Shown piece after piece: positions 1 to 8,302 of a stretch of 21,258 nucleotides of DNA (position 1 is its first letter; each line of letters opens with the position of its first letter). The notes below the pieces were generated by a model, which made no database searches, was not told the origin of the DNA, and saw nothing but the letters and a program-made list of their open reading frames with translations. The DNA comes from a virus. The position numbers and the translations under genes were made by a program. The stretch covers positions 1-21,258 of IMG/VR virus record IMGVR_UViG_3300045993_000184. One strand, 5' to 3'.

Positions 1-474
1 AAAGGTAATTCTAATTTTGGTAAGTCAGTAGTTTCAAATAAGCTTGGAATTCACGGTGCTTCATTTGAAGAAAGATCTACTTGGCAAAAAGAAAGAATTG
101 CTAACACCAGTTTAGAACAATTATCTGCTAACGGTAGTAATGGTGGAAAAAGATGTGCAGTGTTAGGTAAATCTGGCTTTAAGACTAGATCAAAAGAACA
201 AGCTAAACTTGATGCCCAAACTGCTAATCAGACCAAACTAGATAGAAATAGTTTTTGTGCATTCAAAGATCCTTCTGTAGGTAAATTGGGTGGACAGATT
301 GGTGGTAAACTTGGTTACGGTACTAAATTCTATACAGACGGTTTGGTTGAAATGAAATTTAGATCTTCTGATACATCAAACAAAGAACTAACGGAAAAAG
401 AATTCTCGGAATTCCTATCTTCAAACCCAGGGTTTTCTAAGGGTAGAAAACCGAGAATAAATAATACATATTAG
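1..474 (+). CDS. Homing endonuclease-like protein, C-terminal part (5' partial)
   Basis: The reading frame is open from the first base and stops at 472-474, so the start lies upstream of the window; about 157 residues are visible. The fragment begins with a GNSNFGKS segment resembling the NUMOD3 DNA-binding module of phage homing endonucleases (family form G-x-x-N-P-M-x-G-K). It has further lysine/glycine-rich repeats and ends with an aromatic/DGLVEMKF element followed by GFSKGRKPR, which resembles the terminal DNA-contact module of HNH and GIY-YIG phage endonucleases. No nuclease motif is visible, so the catalytic class (GIY-YIG or HNH) cannot be told. It sits just before the tail tube gene, where T4-like phages normally have the tail sheath gene, consistent with a free-standing endonuclease inserted between structural genes. 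Role inferred: DNA cleavage that spreads the gene between co-infecting phages. Confidence 0.65.
   Translation, partial: KGNSNFGKSVVSNKLGIHGASFEERSTWQKERIANTSLEQLSANGSNGGKRCAVLGKSGFKTRSKEQAKLDAQTANQTKLDRNSFCAFKDPSVGKLGGQIGGKLGYGTKFYTDGLVEMKFRSSDTSNKELTEKEFSEFLSSNPGFSKGRKPRINNTY
456..463 (+). promoter_or_regulatory. T4-late-like promoter box AATAAATA before gp19
   Basis: AATAAATA differs at one position from the T4 late consensus TATAAATA. It lies inside the end of the preceding ORF, about 22 bases before the gp19 start. The same octamer precedes the 590-residue head gene (2678-2685) and the omega-like gene (8325-8332). Late function is inferred from this recurrence; the A-richness of the region makes a chance match possible. 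Confidence 0.45.
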
Positions 475-485
475 GAGAATACGCA

Positions 486-1031
486 ATGGCCCGCATAGAC
501 GATTTCAGAGCATTTTTGACACAGGGTGGTGCTCGCCCTACCCAGTTCAGAGTAAATTTGTCCTTCCCAGACGCTATTGGAGTTGAGCATACAGGTGCAG
601 GCACTTCCGGTGTCTTCATGTGTAATGCAACTTCACTACCTGCTTCTACCATTGCTCCAATCGAGGTCCCATACCGCGGCCGCAATGTTAAGTTGGCTGG
701 TGAACGTCAGTTCCAAAATTGGCAAGTTCGTATTCTGAACGATTCCAACTTCCTGATCCGCAAGGCTCTGGAAAGCTGGTCTTCACGTATCTTGGCTCAC
801 TCTACCACAAACGGTGTTGTGATCCCAATTTTGTATGCTGTCGACATGGAAGTAGTTCAGCTTGATCGTAACGATCTTGAACTGCGCAAGTACAAGTTCC
901 ACAATTGCTGGCCAACAAACATCTCTGATATCGCTTTGGACTTCGGCCAAGTTACTCAGATTGAAGAATTCACAGTTGAATTCTCTGTTGACTATTGGAC
1001 TGTGGATTCTGGTTCTGCTCAAATCATCTAA
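486..1031 (+). CDS. gp19: Tail tube protein (gp19 family)
   Basis: This 181-residue protein matches the T4 gp19 tail tube family (163 residues in T4), the subunit of the inner tube through which DNA passes, surrounded by the contractile sheath. Recognisable parts are the N-terminal IDDFRAFLTQGGARPTQFRV segment, the central VPYRGRNVKLAGERQF loop and the C-terminal QIEEFTVEFSVDYW strand near residues 157-171. The start is supported by a strong ribosome binding site (TTAGGAGAAT) a few bases upstream. It is followed after 4 bases by the portal gene, so the two are likely co-transcribed and translated together. A late-promoter-like AATAAATA lies upstream. Family assignment is from sequence motifs and synteny with gp20. 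Confidence 0.93.
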   Translation: MARIDDFRAFLTQGGARPTQFRVNLSFPDAIGVEHTGAGTSGVFMCNATSLPASTIAPIEVPYRGRNVKLAGERQFQNWQVRILNDSNFLIRKALESWSSRILAHSTTNGVVIPILYAVDMEVVQLDRNDLELRKYKFHNCWPTNISDIALDFGQVTQIEEFTVEFSVDYWTVDSGSAQII

Positions 1032-1035
1032 CTAA

Positions 1036-2682
1036 ATGGCAAATATTAATAATGAGGCAGCCGGCTTAAATTTATTTGGTTTCAACATCACTAAAAGCAA
1101 AAATAAAGATGTTGAAACCAGATCTTTTGTAGCCGCAACTGACATTGAAGGTGGTATTGAAGTAGCCACAGGCTCTGGTGCCGGCTTCAACTCTTACTCA
1201 ATCGACCTTGATCCTTCTTCAATTAAGAATGAAGTAGAACTTATCTCGAAGTACCGTGAAATTTCACTGGTAGCAGATATAGATCTAGCAATTTCTGAAA
1301 TTGTAGACGAGTTTATGGTTATTGACGAAGTAGAAGAACTGGTTACTATCGACTTCCAAACCGAGTTCGATGAAAAGTACTCGAAAAAGACCAAAGAAGC
1401 AATCACAGAAGAATTCAAAAATATTCTTGATCTGCTAAAGTTCCAACAAGTTGGTCCGGATATTGCTCGTAACTGGTATATTGACGGCCGAGTCGCCTTC
1501 CACAAGGTTGTAGATGCTGCCAAACCAAAAGACGGTATCAAAGAACTTCGGCCAATTGACGTAGCTAAACTAAAGCGAATCATTGAGATAAAGAAGGAAG
1601 TTGATTCCAAGACTGGTATCTCTATGGTCGTTGGTCAGTCCGACTTTTACATCTACACAGACGTACAGAAAACTAACAACTACAATGGTGGGCAAGGCGA
1701 CCAAAAGACTGGCATCAAAATTGCTCCAGAATCGGTTGCATATGTTACTTCCGGTCTGATTGATCGTAACTCGAACATGTCGCTGTCTTATCTCCATAAG
1801 GCAATCCGACCACTCAATCAGCTGCGCATGATGGAAGACTCCGATGTTATCTATCGGCTTACTCGTGCTCCACAGCGTCGTATTTTCTACATTGACACTT
1901 CTGGTATGGCTCGTACCAAGGCTGAGCAGTACATTAAAGATGTCATGGCTCGGTATAAGAACAAGCAAGTCTATGATGTCAATACTGGTACGGTTAAAGA
2001 TGCAAAGAACCATCAGTCTATCCTAGAGGACTTCTTCCTTCCACGCACGACTGGTGGCAAGGGAACTGAAATCACTACTTTGGATGGAGCTCCAAGCTTG
2101 GGTTCTATTGAGAATACTCAGTATTTCCAACAGAAGCTGTATCAGGCAATGAACATCCCAATGTCTCGCCTTCAGCAAGGTCAGGGTTCGTTCAACATTG
2201 GCCGGTCCAATGAGATTACTCGGGACGAAATCAAGTTTGCTAAGTTCATCAACAAACTTCGGCTCCGTTTCAACAACCTATTCTTTGACTTGCTCAAGAC
2301 TCAACTCTTGCTCAAGGGTATTGCTACACCCGAAGATTGGGCTCTGATCAAGGAAACTCTGCGCTTCCGTTATGCCAAGGATAACTTCTTTGCAGAACTG
2401 AAAGAATCGGACATGCTGAGAGAACGTCTACAGAACGTCCAGATTGCTGATATGTATGTCGGTAAGTATTACTCCAAAGACTACGTCATGAGAAATATGC
2501 TTAAGCTGACAGATGAAGAAATTGACGAGATGAATAAAGCAATGGAAAAAGACAATGCCGAAGCGGCCAAGGCTATGGCAGCAATGCAACCTGCTCCAGG
2601 CCAAGATGCTCAGAGTGGCCAAGCACAGGATAACACTCCTACGACTCCACCAAAATGGCCTACTGCAGATCAGAAGCAATAA
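1036..2682 (+). CDS. gp20: Portal vertex protein (gp20 family)
   Basis: This 548-residue protein is close in length to T4 gp20 (524). The portal forms a dodecameric ring at one capsid vertex, initiates prohead assembly and is the DNA entry/exit channel. Diagnostic segments include LISKYREISLVADIDLAISE (residues 69-88), NWYIDGRVAFHKV (146-158), SYLHKAIRPLNQLRMMEDSD (from residue 251) and the clip/stem stretch with YQAMNIPMSRL. The C-terminal tail (after about residue 510) is rich in Ala, Gln and Pro and looks disordered. The gene starts 4 bases after gp19 without a clear ribosome binding site, suggesting translational coupling. Its stop codon lies inside an AATAAATA box that may start transcription of the next gene. 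Confidence 0.95.
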   Translation: MANINNEAAGLNLFGFNITKSKNKDVETRSFVAATDIEGGIEVATGSGAGFNSYSIDLDPSSIKNEVELISKYREISLVADIDLAISEIVDEFMVIDEVEELVTIDFQTEFDEKYSKKTKEAITEEFKNILDLLKFQQVGPDIARNWYIDGRVAFHKVVDAAKPKDGIKELRPIDVAKLKRIIEIKKEVDSKTGISMVVGQSDFYIYTDVQKTNNYNGGQGDQKTGIKIAPESVAYVTSGLIDRNSNMSLSYLHKAIRPLNQLRMMEDSDVIYRLTRAPQRRIFYIDTSGMARTKAEQYIKDVMARYKNKQVYDVNTGTVKDAKNHQSILEDFFLPRTTGGKGTEITTLDGAPSLGSIENTQYFQQKLYQAMNIPMSRLQQGQGSFNIGRSNEITRDEIKFAKFINKLRLRFNNLFFDLLKTQLLLKGIATPEDWALIKETLRFRYAKDNFFAELKESDMLRERLQNVQIADMYVGKYYSKDYVMRNMLKLTDEEIDEMNKAMEKDNAEAAKAMAAMQPAPGQDAQSGQAQDNTPTTPPKWPTADQKQ

Positions 2683-2685
2683 ATA
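2678..2685 (+). promoter_or_regulatory. T4-late-like promoter box AATAAATA before head polyprotein gene
   Basis: AATAAATA overlaps the stop codon of the portal gene and lies 28 bases before the next start codon, the same arrangement as at gp19. One mismatch from T4 late TATAAATA. Function is inferred. Confidence 0.45.
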
Positions 2686-2713
2686 GAATAACAAGTATTT
2701 TAAAGGCACCAAA

Positions 2714-4486
2714 ATGAGTATATTAGACCAAATCCTACAAGATCAAGAAGCCGCAAAAGCTGCTCTTGGTGCTGCTTTGAATCAAAAAGCATTTGACATA
2801 CTGGACTCTATTTCTTCTAATGAACAGATCGAAGTAGTTATGTACGATGACGAAGATGACACCAACGAATCAGTTGAAGATCTTACAGAAGAAGAACTTG
2901 AAGAAGCAAAGAACACTCCATATCCAAAGAATATGGCTAAGCCTATGACTGATGCCGATATCAAAGCTTGGCAAATCCGTCAAGCTTATGAGAAAAAGGC
3001 TGCAAATGCCAATAAATCTGCTCCTAAGTTTGCCAAAGCCCTCCATGCAGCTCGTGTAAAGCATGACGATGAAGTTGATGAATCTGTTGAAGAACAACTC
3101 GATGAAGCATCAGTTAAACTGAATCTTGGTTACTACGAAGTTCACCACGGTGGTCAACGCGTTGGTAAGTATGTAGCTAAATATGAAGCTAAAGAACATG
3201 CTGCTGATCTGAATGCTAAAGCTGCAAATGCTGCTACAAAAGCAAGATTGGCTAAATTGGCTAAAGCTCGTGCAAAGAATGAATCGGTCGAAGATGAATC
3301 TACTGAAGGCCTCGCAGAAGGTCTAGGTTCACTTGCTGGTCTGTCTAAACATTTGATCAAGACTGTTACTGCTGGCCGTGCTTATGGTGTCCAAGGTGCC
3401 GGCGAACACTCAGAAGTTGAAACTCATGCAGTCAAGAATAAGTCCGGTCATCGTGCTATTCTGAACAAAGCTCTTGATGCAGGCCATGTTCCAGTTGTAT
3501 ATGTAAACGGTAAGATCCACTCTGCCGGTAAATCTAATAGTTCTAGCTATGGTCGTCCTGACTATGCCATCCATTCTGGTGATGAACAACAGACACAAAG
3601 ACAAGTTACATACTCGAAGGGTTATCGCTCTGGTGGCAAAATGCACTACCCAGAGCCACACGTTGGTCAGAACCCACGGTACTCAAAAGGTGATGCTCTT
3701 GAAAAGTTGACTCCAGGCCATGAAGCTTCCTTCTATAAGGAAAACAAGGTCGAAGTTAAGGTTATTCACCCAGACAAAGAACGTCAGAAACTTCATGCTC
3801 AGCGTACAAATGCTCGTCCAGAAACACAGACTAACTATGTAAATACAAAGCCTGGTGATAAGCATGCTTCCCAGTATGTTGACGGTAAGACTAAGACTTC
3901 TGTTACCTCTGCTGGTGACAACCTGAAGTCTATCAAGACTGCTGCTGCCCTTAAATTGGCTACTCAGAAACTTGGTGGTGATAATTCTTCTGCTAACAAG
4001 AAGGCTATGGATCTGCATGCCGAACTTGGTGCTCACCTTGCTAAGGGTGACCACAAAAATGCGATCAATACTGCTAACAAACTTGCCGACCACGTCCGCC
4101 AACAAGGTCTGTCTACCCATGCAGATAAGATTGCTGACTACGCAAAGAATCTTAAAGATCTGAAGTCTCGTTACGACAAGTCTTATGCTAAGTCTAACCT
4201 TGCCAAACTTCGTGGTGATAAGGTTGATGAATCAGAAGAACTCACAGAAGCTCTGGAAGCTATGTTGGTTGAAATGCTTGATACCAATGAAGCTGTAGTC
4301 GGTGGATCTGTAAAGAAGGATCACTACGGTAACATTCTTCATGTTAAGACTGTACCTGATTCTGCTAAGCTAACTCCAGCACAGATCAAGGCACACCACG
4401 ACAAAATCCAAAAAGAACGCCAAAAAGAACATGAAGCCCGTTCTTCAACTCGTTCATCTGGCCAACCACTTGATACGGAAGAATAA
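2714..4486 (+). CDS. Putative internal head/prohead core polyprotein
   Basis: This 590-residue protein occupies the place of T4 genes 67 and 68 (prohead core) between portal and protease but is much longer than either. It has acidic linkers with a repeated (N/D)ESVE motif at residues 51-55, 122-126 and 189-193, and a related DESEELTEAL near 505-514. Each is followed by a sequence fitting the T4 prohead protease rule (L/I)-X-E before A or G: LEE/A at 64-65, LDE/A at 131-132, LAE/G at 202-203 and LTE/A at 512-513. Cutting there would release basic, lysine- and alanine-rich pieces (for example residues 132-190) and a central domain of about 310 residues. I infer a head-internal protein that binds or is ejected with the DNA. 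I do not recognise the central domain. The start follows an AAAGG ribosome binding site. Confidence 0.7.
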   Translation: MSILDQILQDQEAAKAALGAALNQKAFDILDSISSNEQIEVVMYDDEDDTNESVEDLTEEELEEAKNTPYPKNMAKPMTDADIKAWQIRQAYEKKAANANKSAPKFAKALHAARVKHDDEVDESVEEQLDEASVKLNLGYYEVHHGGQRVGKYVAKYEAKEHAADLNAKAANAATKARLAKLAKARAKNESVEDESTEGLAEGLGSLAGLSKHLIKTVTAGRAYGVQGAGEHSEVETHAVKNKSGHRAILNKALDAGHVPVVYVNGKIHSAGKSNSSSYGRPDYAIHSGDEQQTQRQVTYSKGYRSGGKMHYPEPHVGQNPRYSKGDALEKLTPGHEASFYKENKVEVKVIHPDKERQKLHAQRTNARPETQTNYVNTKPGDKHASQYVDGKTKTSVTSAGDNLKSIKTAAALKLATQKLGGDNSSANKKAMDLHAELGAHLAKGDHKNAINTANKLADHVRQQGLSTHADKIADYAKNLKDLKSRYDKSYAKSNLAKLRGDKVDESEELTEALEAMLVEMLDTNEAVVGGSVKKDHYGNILHVKTVPDSAKLTPAQIKAHHDKIQKERQKEHEARSSTRSSGQPLDTEE

Positions 4487-4488
4487 AA

Positions 4489-4848
4489 ATGGCTCTAGTT
4501 AAGAAAATTCTCAAAGCAACACCACGCGAAGTGGTAGTTAAATGGACCGGTTCTGGCACAGATACATTGACTCTAGCTTCCTTGGTTGCTGGCGCCCAAA
4601 CTGTCACCGGCACACCTGAAGTAACTATTGATTCAATGTCAGTAACTAATTCTGGTGCTACTACCATCACACGTAATGCTGAAATTGCATTTCAAGTAAA
4701 CGGTAACTACGACTACAACATGGGCCCTATGGGCTTCGGTAATGTTGCTGAAAATGCAACTTTTGACATTGCAGTCAACATGGTTGCTGTTGGCACTACA
4801 ATCCTACGTGTTCGTAAGGTTAACGGTTACTCTGCTCCTGTTCTATAA
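4489..4848 (+). CDS. Small virion-type structural protein (hypothetical)
   Basis: The 119 residues are rich in Thr, Val, Gly and Asn, with alternating hydrophobic stretches that predict an all-beta fold and no signal peptide, coiled coil or catalytic motif. It ends with TTILRVRKVNGYSAPVL. Proteins of this size and look occur in the structural block of marine T4-like phages. It lies two bases after the 590-residue head gene and 11 bases before the prohead protease, so it is expressed with the head genes. A capsid decoration or other minor virion role is possible, but no specific function can be read. No prohead protease site is evident in it. Confidence 0.7.
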   Translation: MALVKKILKATPREVVVKWTGSGTDTLTLASLVAGAQTVTGTPEVTIDSMSVTNSGATTITRNAEIAFQVNGNYDYNMGPMGFGNVAENATFDIAVNMVAVGTTILRVRKVNGYSAPVL

Positions 4849-4859
4849 AGAAGAAACGT

Positions 4860-5510
4860 ATGAAATTCCTTACTGAAGTAATTGATAATCCCCTAAGCCT
4901 GCTCATGGAAGCAGGAACAGATGGTAAGAAGAATCTTTTCATCCAAGGCCCGTTTGCTGTCGCTGAGTCTAAAAATAAAAATGGTCGCATCTATAAGAAG
5001 GAAATCCTCGAAGGTGCTATCAATAAGTATGATCTAGACTACATCAAGAATGCTCGTGCTCTAGGTGAAATGAACCACCCAGCTCGGCTGAACATTGATT
5101 ACGAACGTGCTACTCACATGATCACAGAAATGCGCCAAGATGGCAACGTCTGGATCGGAAAAGCTAAAGTGTTAAATACACCCATGGGAGCGATCCTTAA
5201 GGGTTTGCTTGAGTCTGGTGTGAATGTTGGTGTGTCTACTCGTGGTGCCGGTTCTATTACCGAAGCCAATGGTATCAAACATGTTGGTTCTGACTTCTTC
5301 CTAACTGCTGTCGACGTTGTATCTGATCCTTCTGGACCAGGTTGCACAATCAATGGTATCATGGAAGGCTTCGAGTACGACTTGGATGCCAAAGGACAAG
5401 CAATCATTGAAGACATTGGAGCCCGTGCTAAGAAAGACTATGACAAGAAAGTACTTACCGAAGCACGTAAGATTGAATTATTCAAACAACTGTTGGAAGC
5501 TATCAAATGA
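4860..5510 (+). CDS. gp21: Prohead core protease (gp21 family, S77)
   Basis: This 216-residue protein matches T4 gp21 (212 residues), the serine protease that degrades the scaffold and trims capsid proteins inside the prohead. Candidate catalytic residues are His73 in GEMNHPA and Ser126 in VGVSTRGAG, with conserved acidic residues in the VDVVSDPSGPG segment (151-161). Candidate self-processing sites of type (L/I)-X-E/A occur at both ends: LME/A after residue 17 and LTE/A after residue 201, agreeing with the autocatalytic trimming known for the T4 enzyme. The stop codon overlaps the next start (ATGA), indicating coupling. Targets with the same motif are present in gp23, the 590-residue protein and the 127-residue protein of this window. 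Confidence 0.93.
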   Translation: MKFLTEVIDNPLSLLMEAGTDGKKNLFIQGPFAVAESKNKNGRIYKKEILEGAINKYDLDYIKNARALGEMNHPARLNIDYERATHMITEMRQDGNVWIGKAKVLNTPMGAILKGLLESGVNVGVSTRGAGSITEANGIKHVGSDFFLTAVDVVSDPSGPGCTINGIMEGFEYDLDAKGQAIIEDIGARAKKDYDKKVLTEARKIELFKQLLEAIK

Positions 5511-5890
5511 ACAAAGAACTAAAACTAATCTCTGAAGCATATACATCTATGCTTCAAGAGGCTTCTGAATGGGAGTCTAGACATGATGAGTTTACTCGTG
5601 CCGGTCAGGAAGCAAATGACACCAGCATAAATAAAACTCTGGCTGGTCTGAAGGCAATTTCTGCTAAGGCTTCGAAGAAACGTGGTTTGATTAATCAAAT
5701 CGTTGGTAAGAATTCTAATGGTGATTTGTCCCGAATTGCTGTTGGTGCTGATGTTTTACACAAAAACATCTCCAAAAATAAGAATTCTAAACATGGCACA
5801 GATGACCGCAAAGAATTGGGTCAACACATGACATATGCAAATTCGCTTCTGCAAAGACATAAAGACCTTGCAGAAGAAACATTAGAGTAA
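5507..5890 (+). CDS. Small head protein candidate with capsid-targeting-like N-terminus
   Basis: The 127-residue product is lysine-, serine- and asparagine-rich, basic in the middle, with no recognised domain. Its N-terminus contains ISE/A after residue 10 and LQE/A after residue 18, both fitting the T4 prohead protease rule. T4 internal proteins carry a similar short N-terminal capsid-targeting sequence ending at an IAE/A cut. The start overlaps the protease stop codon (ATGA) and the scaffold gene follows, so the position is inside the head-assembly operon. I infer a core or internal head protein; the middle and C-terminal part (residues 19-127) gives no clue to function. Confidence 0.65.
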   Translation: MNKELKLISEAYTSMLQEASEWESRHDEFTRAGQEANDTSINKTLAGLKAISAKASKKRGLINQIVGKNSNGDLSRIAVGADVLHKNISKNKNSKHGTDDRKELGQHMTYANSLLQRHKDLAEETLE

Positions 5891-5932
5891 GAAAAGCTCT
5901 AATAAAATACACAGATGCACAATTTTGAAAAG

Positions 5933-5963
5933 ATTAAATAAATCATAATTCGGAGAATTAAAC
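5933..5963 (+). promoter_or_regulatory. gp22 leader: late-like box and SD-presenting mini-hairpin
   Basis: ATTAAATA at 5933-5940 matches six of eight T4 late positions and is identical to the boxes of the palindrome at 15889-15906. Downstream, TAATTC (5946-5951) can pair with GAATTA (5955-5960), leaving loop GGA with the Shine-Dalgarno GGAG at the loop/stem edge just before the gp22 start at 5964. The stem is short and its regulatory role is uncertain. Confidence 0.35.
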
Positions 5964-6863
5964 ATGACCCTAGAAGAACGAATCAAACAAATGCTTGAAG
6001 AAAGCACAAAGCAAGTAGAGGCAACTCCAGAAGTTATCGCTGAAGAAGTGGTAGCAGAAGAAGTTGTTGAAGAGGAAGTAGCAGAAGAAGTTGTTGCTGA
6101 ATCGAAACCTGCTCCAAAGGCAAAGACGGTTAAGGAAGACACACAAGTGTCCTCACAAGTAGCAGCCCTCCTTGAAGCTGAAGGTCTCTCCGAAGAATTC
6201 AAACTACAAGCAGTGACAATTTTTGAAGCAGCTGTAACAGATCGCGTACTTCAGATCCAAGAAGAATTGGAAGCTGAGTACAACGTAAAACTCGAGGAAG
6301 CTACTGCTGAACTCGAAACCAATATTGATGGATTTTTGAATGAAGCTGTCCAGGAATGGGCAGATAATAATAAAGTAGCAATTGAAGCTAATTTTAAGAC
6401 CCGCCTTGCAGAAAGTTTCATGGATGGTATTCAGTCATTGTTGGCTGAACACAATATTGCCCTGCCAGAAGAGTCCGAAGATGCTTTGGAAATTGCATTA
6501 GATGAAGTTAATAAACTTGAAGAACAAGTCTCTAGTACCGATGAAACCATTGCTCAATTGCATGAAGAAATCGCCACACTGAAGGCTGAAAAGATTCTTG
6601 AGTCGTTCAAAACTAAGATGACCGACACTGAATTTGATCGCTTCGTTCAATTGACGGAGTCTGTTAAGTTTAAAGACGAATCCCAGTACGAAAAGCAATT
6701 GAGCATTGTGCTTGAAAACTTTGGTAAGATCGCTGCAAAGAAGGTAGAAAAAGTAGAAGCTATTGTTGAAACAGTTGAGGCACCAGTTGCACAACCAGTT
6801 ATCACCGAGACATTCTCTTCAGTTAACCGTTATGCCCAGTACCTTGCTAAGAAACCTGCTTAA
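5964..6863 (+). CDS. gp22: Prohead scaffold/core protein (gp22 family)
   Basis: This 299-residue acidic, helical protein sits between protease and capsid genes as T4 gp22 (269 residues) does. It forms the transient inner core around which gp23 assembles and is then degraded by gp21. The N-terminal third is a Glu/Val/Ala repeat (residues 20-46), followed by a Lys/Pro linker and long predicted coiled-coil helices (about 75-210), including an LEEQVSSTDETIAQLHEEIA heptad-like stretch. Many L-X-E tripeptides suit degradation. The C-terminal segment with SSVNRYAQYLAKK resembles the capsid-binding end of gp22 proteins. The start follows GGAG at suitable spacing. Assignment rests on composition, length and position. 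Confidence 0.9.
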   Translation: MTLEERIKQMLEESTKQVEATPEVIAEEVVAEEVVEEEVAEEVVAESKPAPKAKTVKEDTQVSSQVAALLEAEGLSEEFKLQAVTIFEAAVTDRVLQIQEELEAEYNVKLEEATAELETNIDGFLNEAVQEWADNNKVAIEANFKTRLAESFMDGIQSLLAEHNIALPEESEDALEIALDEVNKLEEQVSSTDETIAQLHEEIATLKAEKILESFKTKMTDTEFDRFVQLTESVKFKDESQYEKQLSIVLENFGKIAAKKVEKVEAIVETVEAPVAQPVITETFSSVNRYAQYLAKKPA

Positions 6864-6910
6864 GTATTGATCACAATTAGAAATCCACAAACCAAAAAGA
6901 GGTAATTAAA

Positions 6911-8254
6911 ATGGCAGTTCAAACCGTAGAACAACTAATGGAAAAATGGGCACCAGTGCTCGACGCTGAAGGCGTAACTCCAATCACCAACATGCACAAG
7001 CGTCAAACGACTGCCGTGCTGTTGGAAAACACCGAGCAGGACATCATCCAAACTCGTCAACTTCTTTCAGAAGCAACTCCTACATCGCAAACCCAAGGCT
7101 ATCCTACAGATGGTTCCGGTTTGTCTAAGTTCGACCCAGTGTTGATCTCCATGGTTCGCCGTGCAGCTCCACAAATGTTGGCTTATGACATCTGCGGCGT
7201 TCAACCACTTCGTCAGCCTACAGGTTTGATCTTCGCATTGCGTAGCCGTTACGGCAACCAAGCTGGTGCTGAAGCCCAATTCCAAGAAGCTAACTCTGCA
7301 TTCTCTGGTGCTGCTGGTACTTCCCCAGGTACTTCTACTGGTACCGGTCAAGCTGTGTACACTAACGATCCTACAAATGACTTCGTGTTCTCTGATCAGG
7401 ATCCAACTGGTACTACTTCTACCGCTATCGTGGCTCCAGGCCAAGGTATGACGACACAGGTAGGCGAAAGCTTGGGTTCGACAGGTCCAGCATTTGCTGA
7501 AATGTCTTTCACTATCGAACAAATGTCCGTTACTGCTAAGACCCGCGCTTTGAAGGCTGGTTACTCAGTTGAATTTGCTCAAGACGTTAAGAACCTTCAC
7601 GGTCTTGATGCTGATGCAGAACTGTCTAACATCCTTTCAACCGAAATCTTGGCTGAAGTGAATCGTGAAGTTCTCAAGACTATCTATCTTGGTGCTAAGG
7701 TTGGTGCTCAAGGAACTACTGTTCCTGGTATCTTCAATCTTACTGCTGACTCTGATGGCCGTTGGTTGGCTGAACGTCATAAAGGTCTGTTGTTCCAAAT
7801 CGAACGTGAAGCTAATGCTATCGCTCAAGAAACTCGTCGCGGCAAGGGTAACATCCTTGTTTGCTCAAGCGATGTTGCTTCCGCTCTAGCAATGGGTGGT
7901 ATGTTGGATTATGCTCCAGCCTTGGCAAATGACATCAATGTTGATGACACTGGTGCTACCTTCGCAGGTGTGTTGAACAAGAAAATGCGTGTTTACATCG
8001 ATCCATACTCTGGTACCGCTGGCACGAACTCTCAGTTCTTCATGGTTGGTTACAAGGGCGCTTCCGCATGGGACGCTGGTCAGTTCTACTGCCCATACAT
8101 TCCACTGCAAATCGTTCGTACGACCGATCCAGCTACAATGAGCCCAGTGCTTGCTTACCGTCTTCGTTACGGTATGGCTCGCAATCCGTTCTTCAATACG
8201 GCTGGCCGTACTAATGCTTACTACCGCATCGCTGCAGTACGTAACATCATCTAA
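6911..8254 (+). CDS. gp23: Major capsid protein precursor (gp23 family)
   Basis: The 447-residue protein is the hexamer-forming capsid subunit, shorter than T4 gp23 (521). The N-terminal region (residues 1-54: EQLMEKWAPVLDAEGVTPI and following) is the usual delta-domain that binds the scaffold. A prohead protease site LLSE/A follows residue 54, equivalent in position to the T4 cut after residue 65, giving a mature protein of about 393 residues. Further conserved segments are DPVLISMVRRAAPQMLAYDI, GVQPLRQPTGLIFALRSRY and the C-terminal YRLRYGMARNPFF. The start follows AAGAGGTAATTAAA. A strong terminator 20 bases downstream ends the head transcript. Codon choice is biased towards GCT, GGT and CGT, as expected of a highly expressed gene. 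Confidence 0.97.
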   Translation: MAVQTVEQLMEKWAPVLDAEGVTPITNMHKRQTTAVLLENTEQDIIQTRQLLSEATPTSQTQGYPTDGSGLSKFDPVLISMVRRAAPQMLAYDICGVQPLRQPTGLIFALRSRYGNQAGAEAQFQEANSAFSGAAGTSPGTSTGTGQAVYTNDPTNDFVFSDQDPTGTTSTAIVAPGQGMTTQVGESLGSTGPAFAEMSFTIEQMSVTAKTRALKAGYSVEFAQDVKNLHGLDADAELSNILSTEILAEVNREVLKTIYLGAKVGAQGTTVPGIFNLTADSDGRWLAERHKGLLFQIEREANAIAQETRRGKGNILVCSSDVASALAMGGMLDYAPALANDINVDDTGATFAGVLNKKMRVYIDPYSGTAGTNSQFFMVGYKGASAWDAGQFYCPYIPLQIVRTTDPATMSPVLAYRLRYGMARNPFFNTAGRTNAYYRIAAVRNII

Positions 8255-8273
8255 TCTTTCGGTTAGACAAAAC

Positions 8274-8302
8274 AAGGGACCTTCGGGTCCCTTTTTTATT
8301 TT
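8274..8302 (+). terminator. Intrinsic terminator after gp23
   Basis: A perfect 8-bp stem, AAGGGACC (8274-8281) with GGTCCCTT (8286-8293), closes a TTCG tetraloop and runs straight into a T-rich tract (TTTTTTATTTT). It lies just after the major capsid gene and is the only classical terminator seen in the window. Confidence 0.95.

Noticed and set aside
437-685. 82-residue minus-strand frame over gp19
   Set aside because: It is a shadow of the well-supported gp19 gene, with no ribosome binding site or recognisable motif.
1194-2013. Two minus-strand frames (1194-1610 and 1570-2013) within the portal gene
   Set aside because: Low-complexity Ser/Ile-rich translations antisense to a conserved portal gene; no independent support.
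3683-4120. 145-residue minus-strand frame in the head polyprotein gene
   Set aside because: Antisense to a gene with clear codon bias and cleavage-site structure; no motif of its own.
5881-5963. Possible terminator or small RNA between the 127-residue gene and gp22
   Set aside because: No stable hairpin with a T tract was found; only a short SD-presenting stem.
7067-7522. 151-residue minus-strand frame inside gp23
   Set aside because: Cys/Trp-rich shadow created by the codon bias of gp23.
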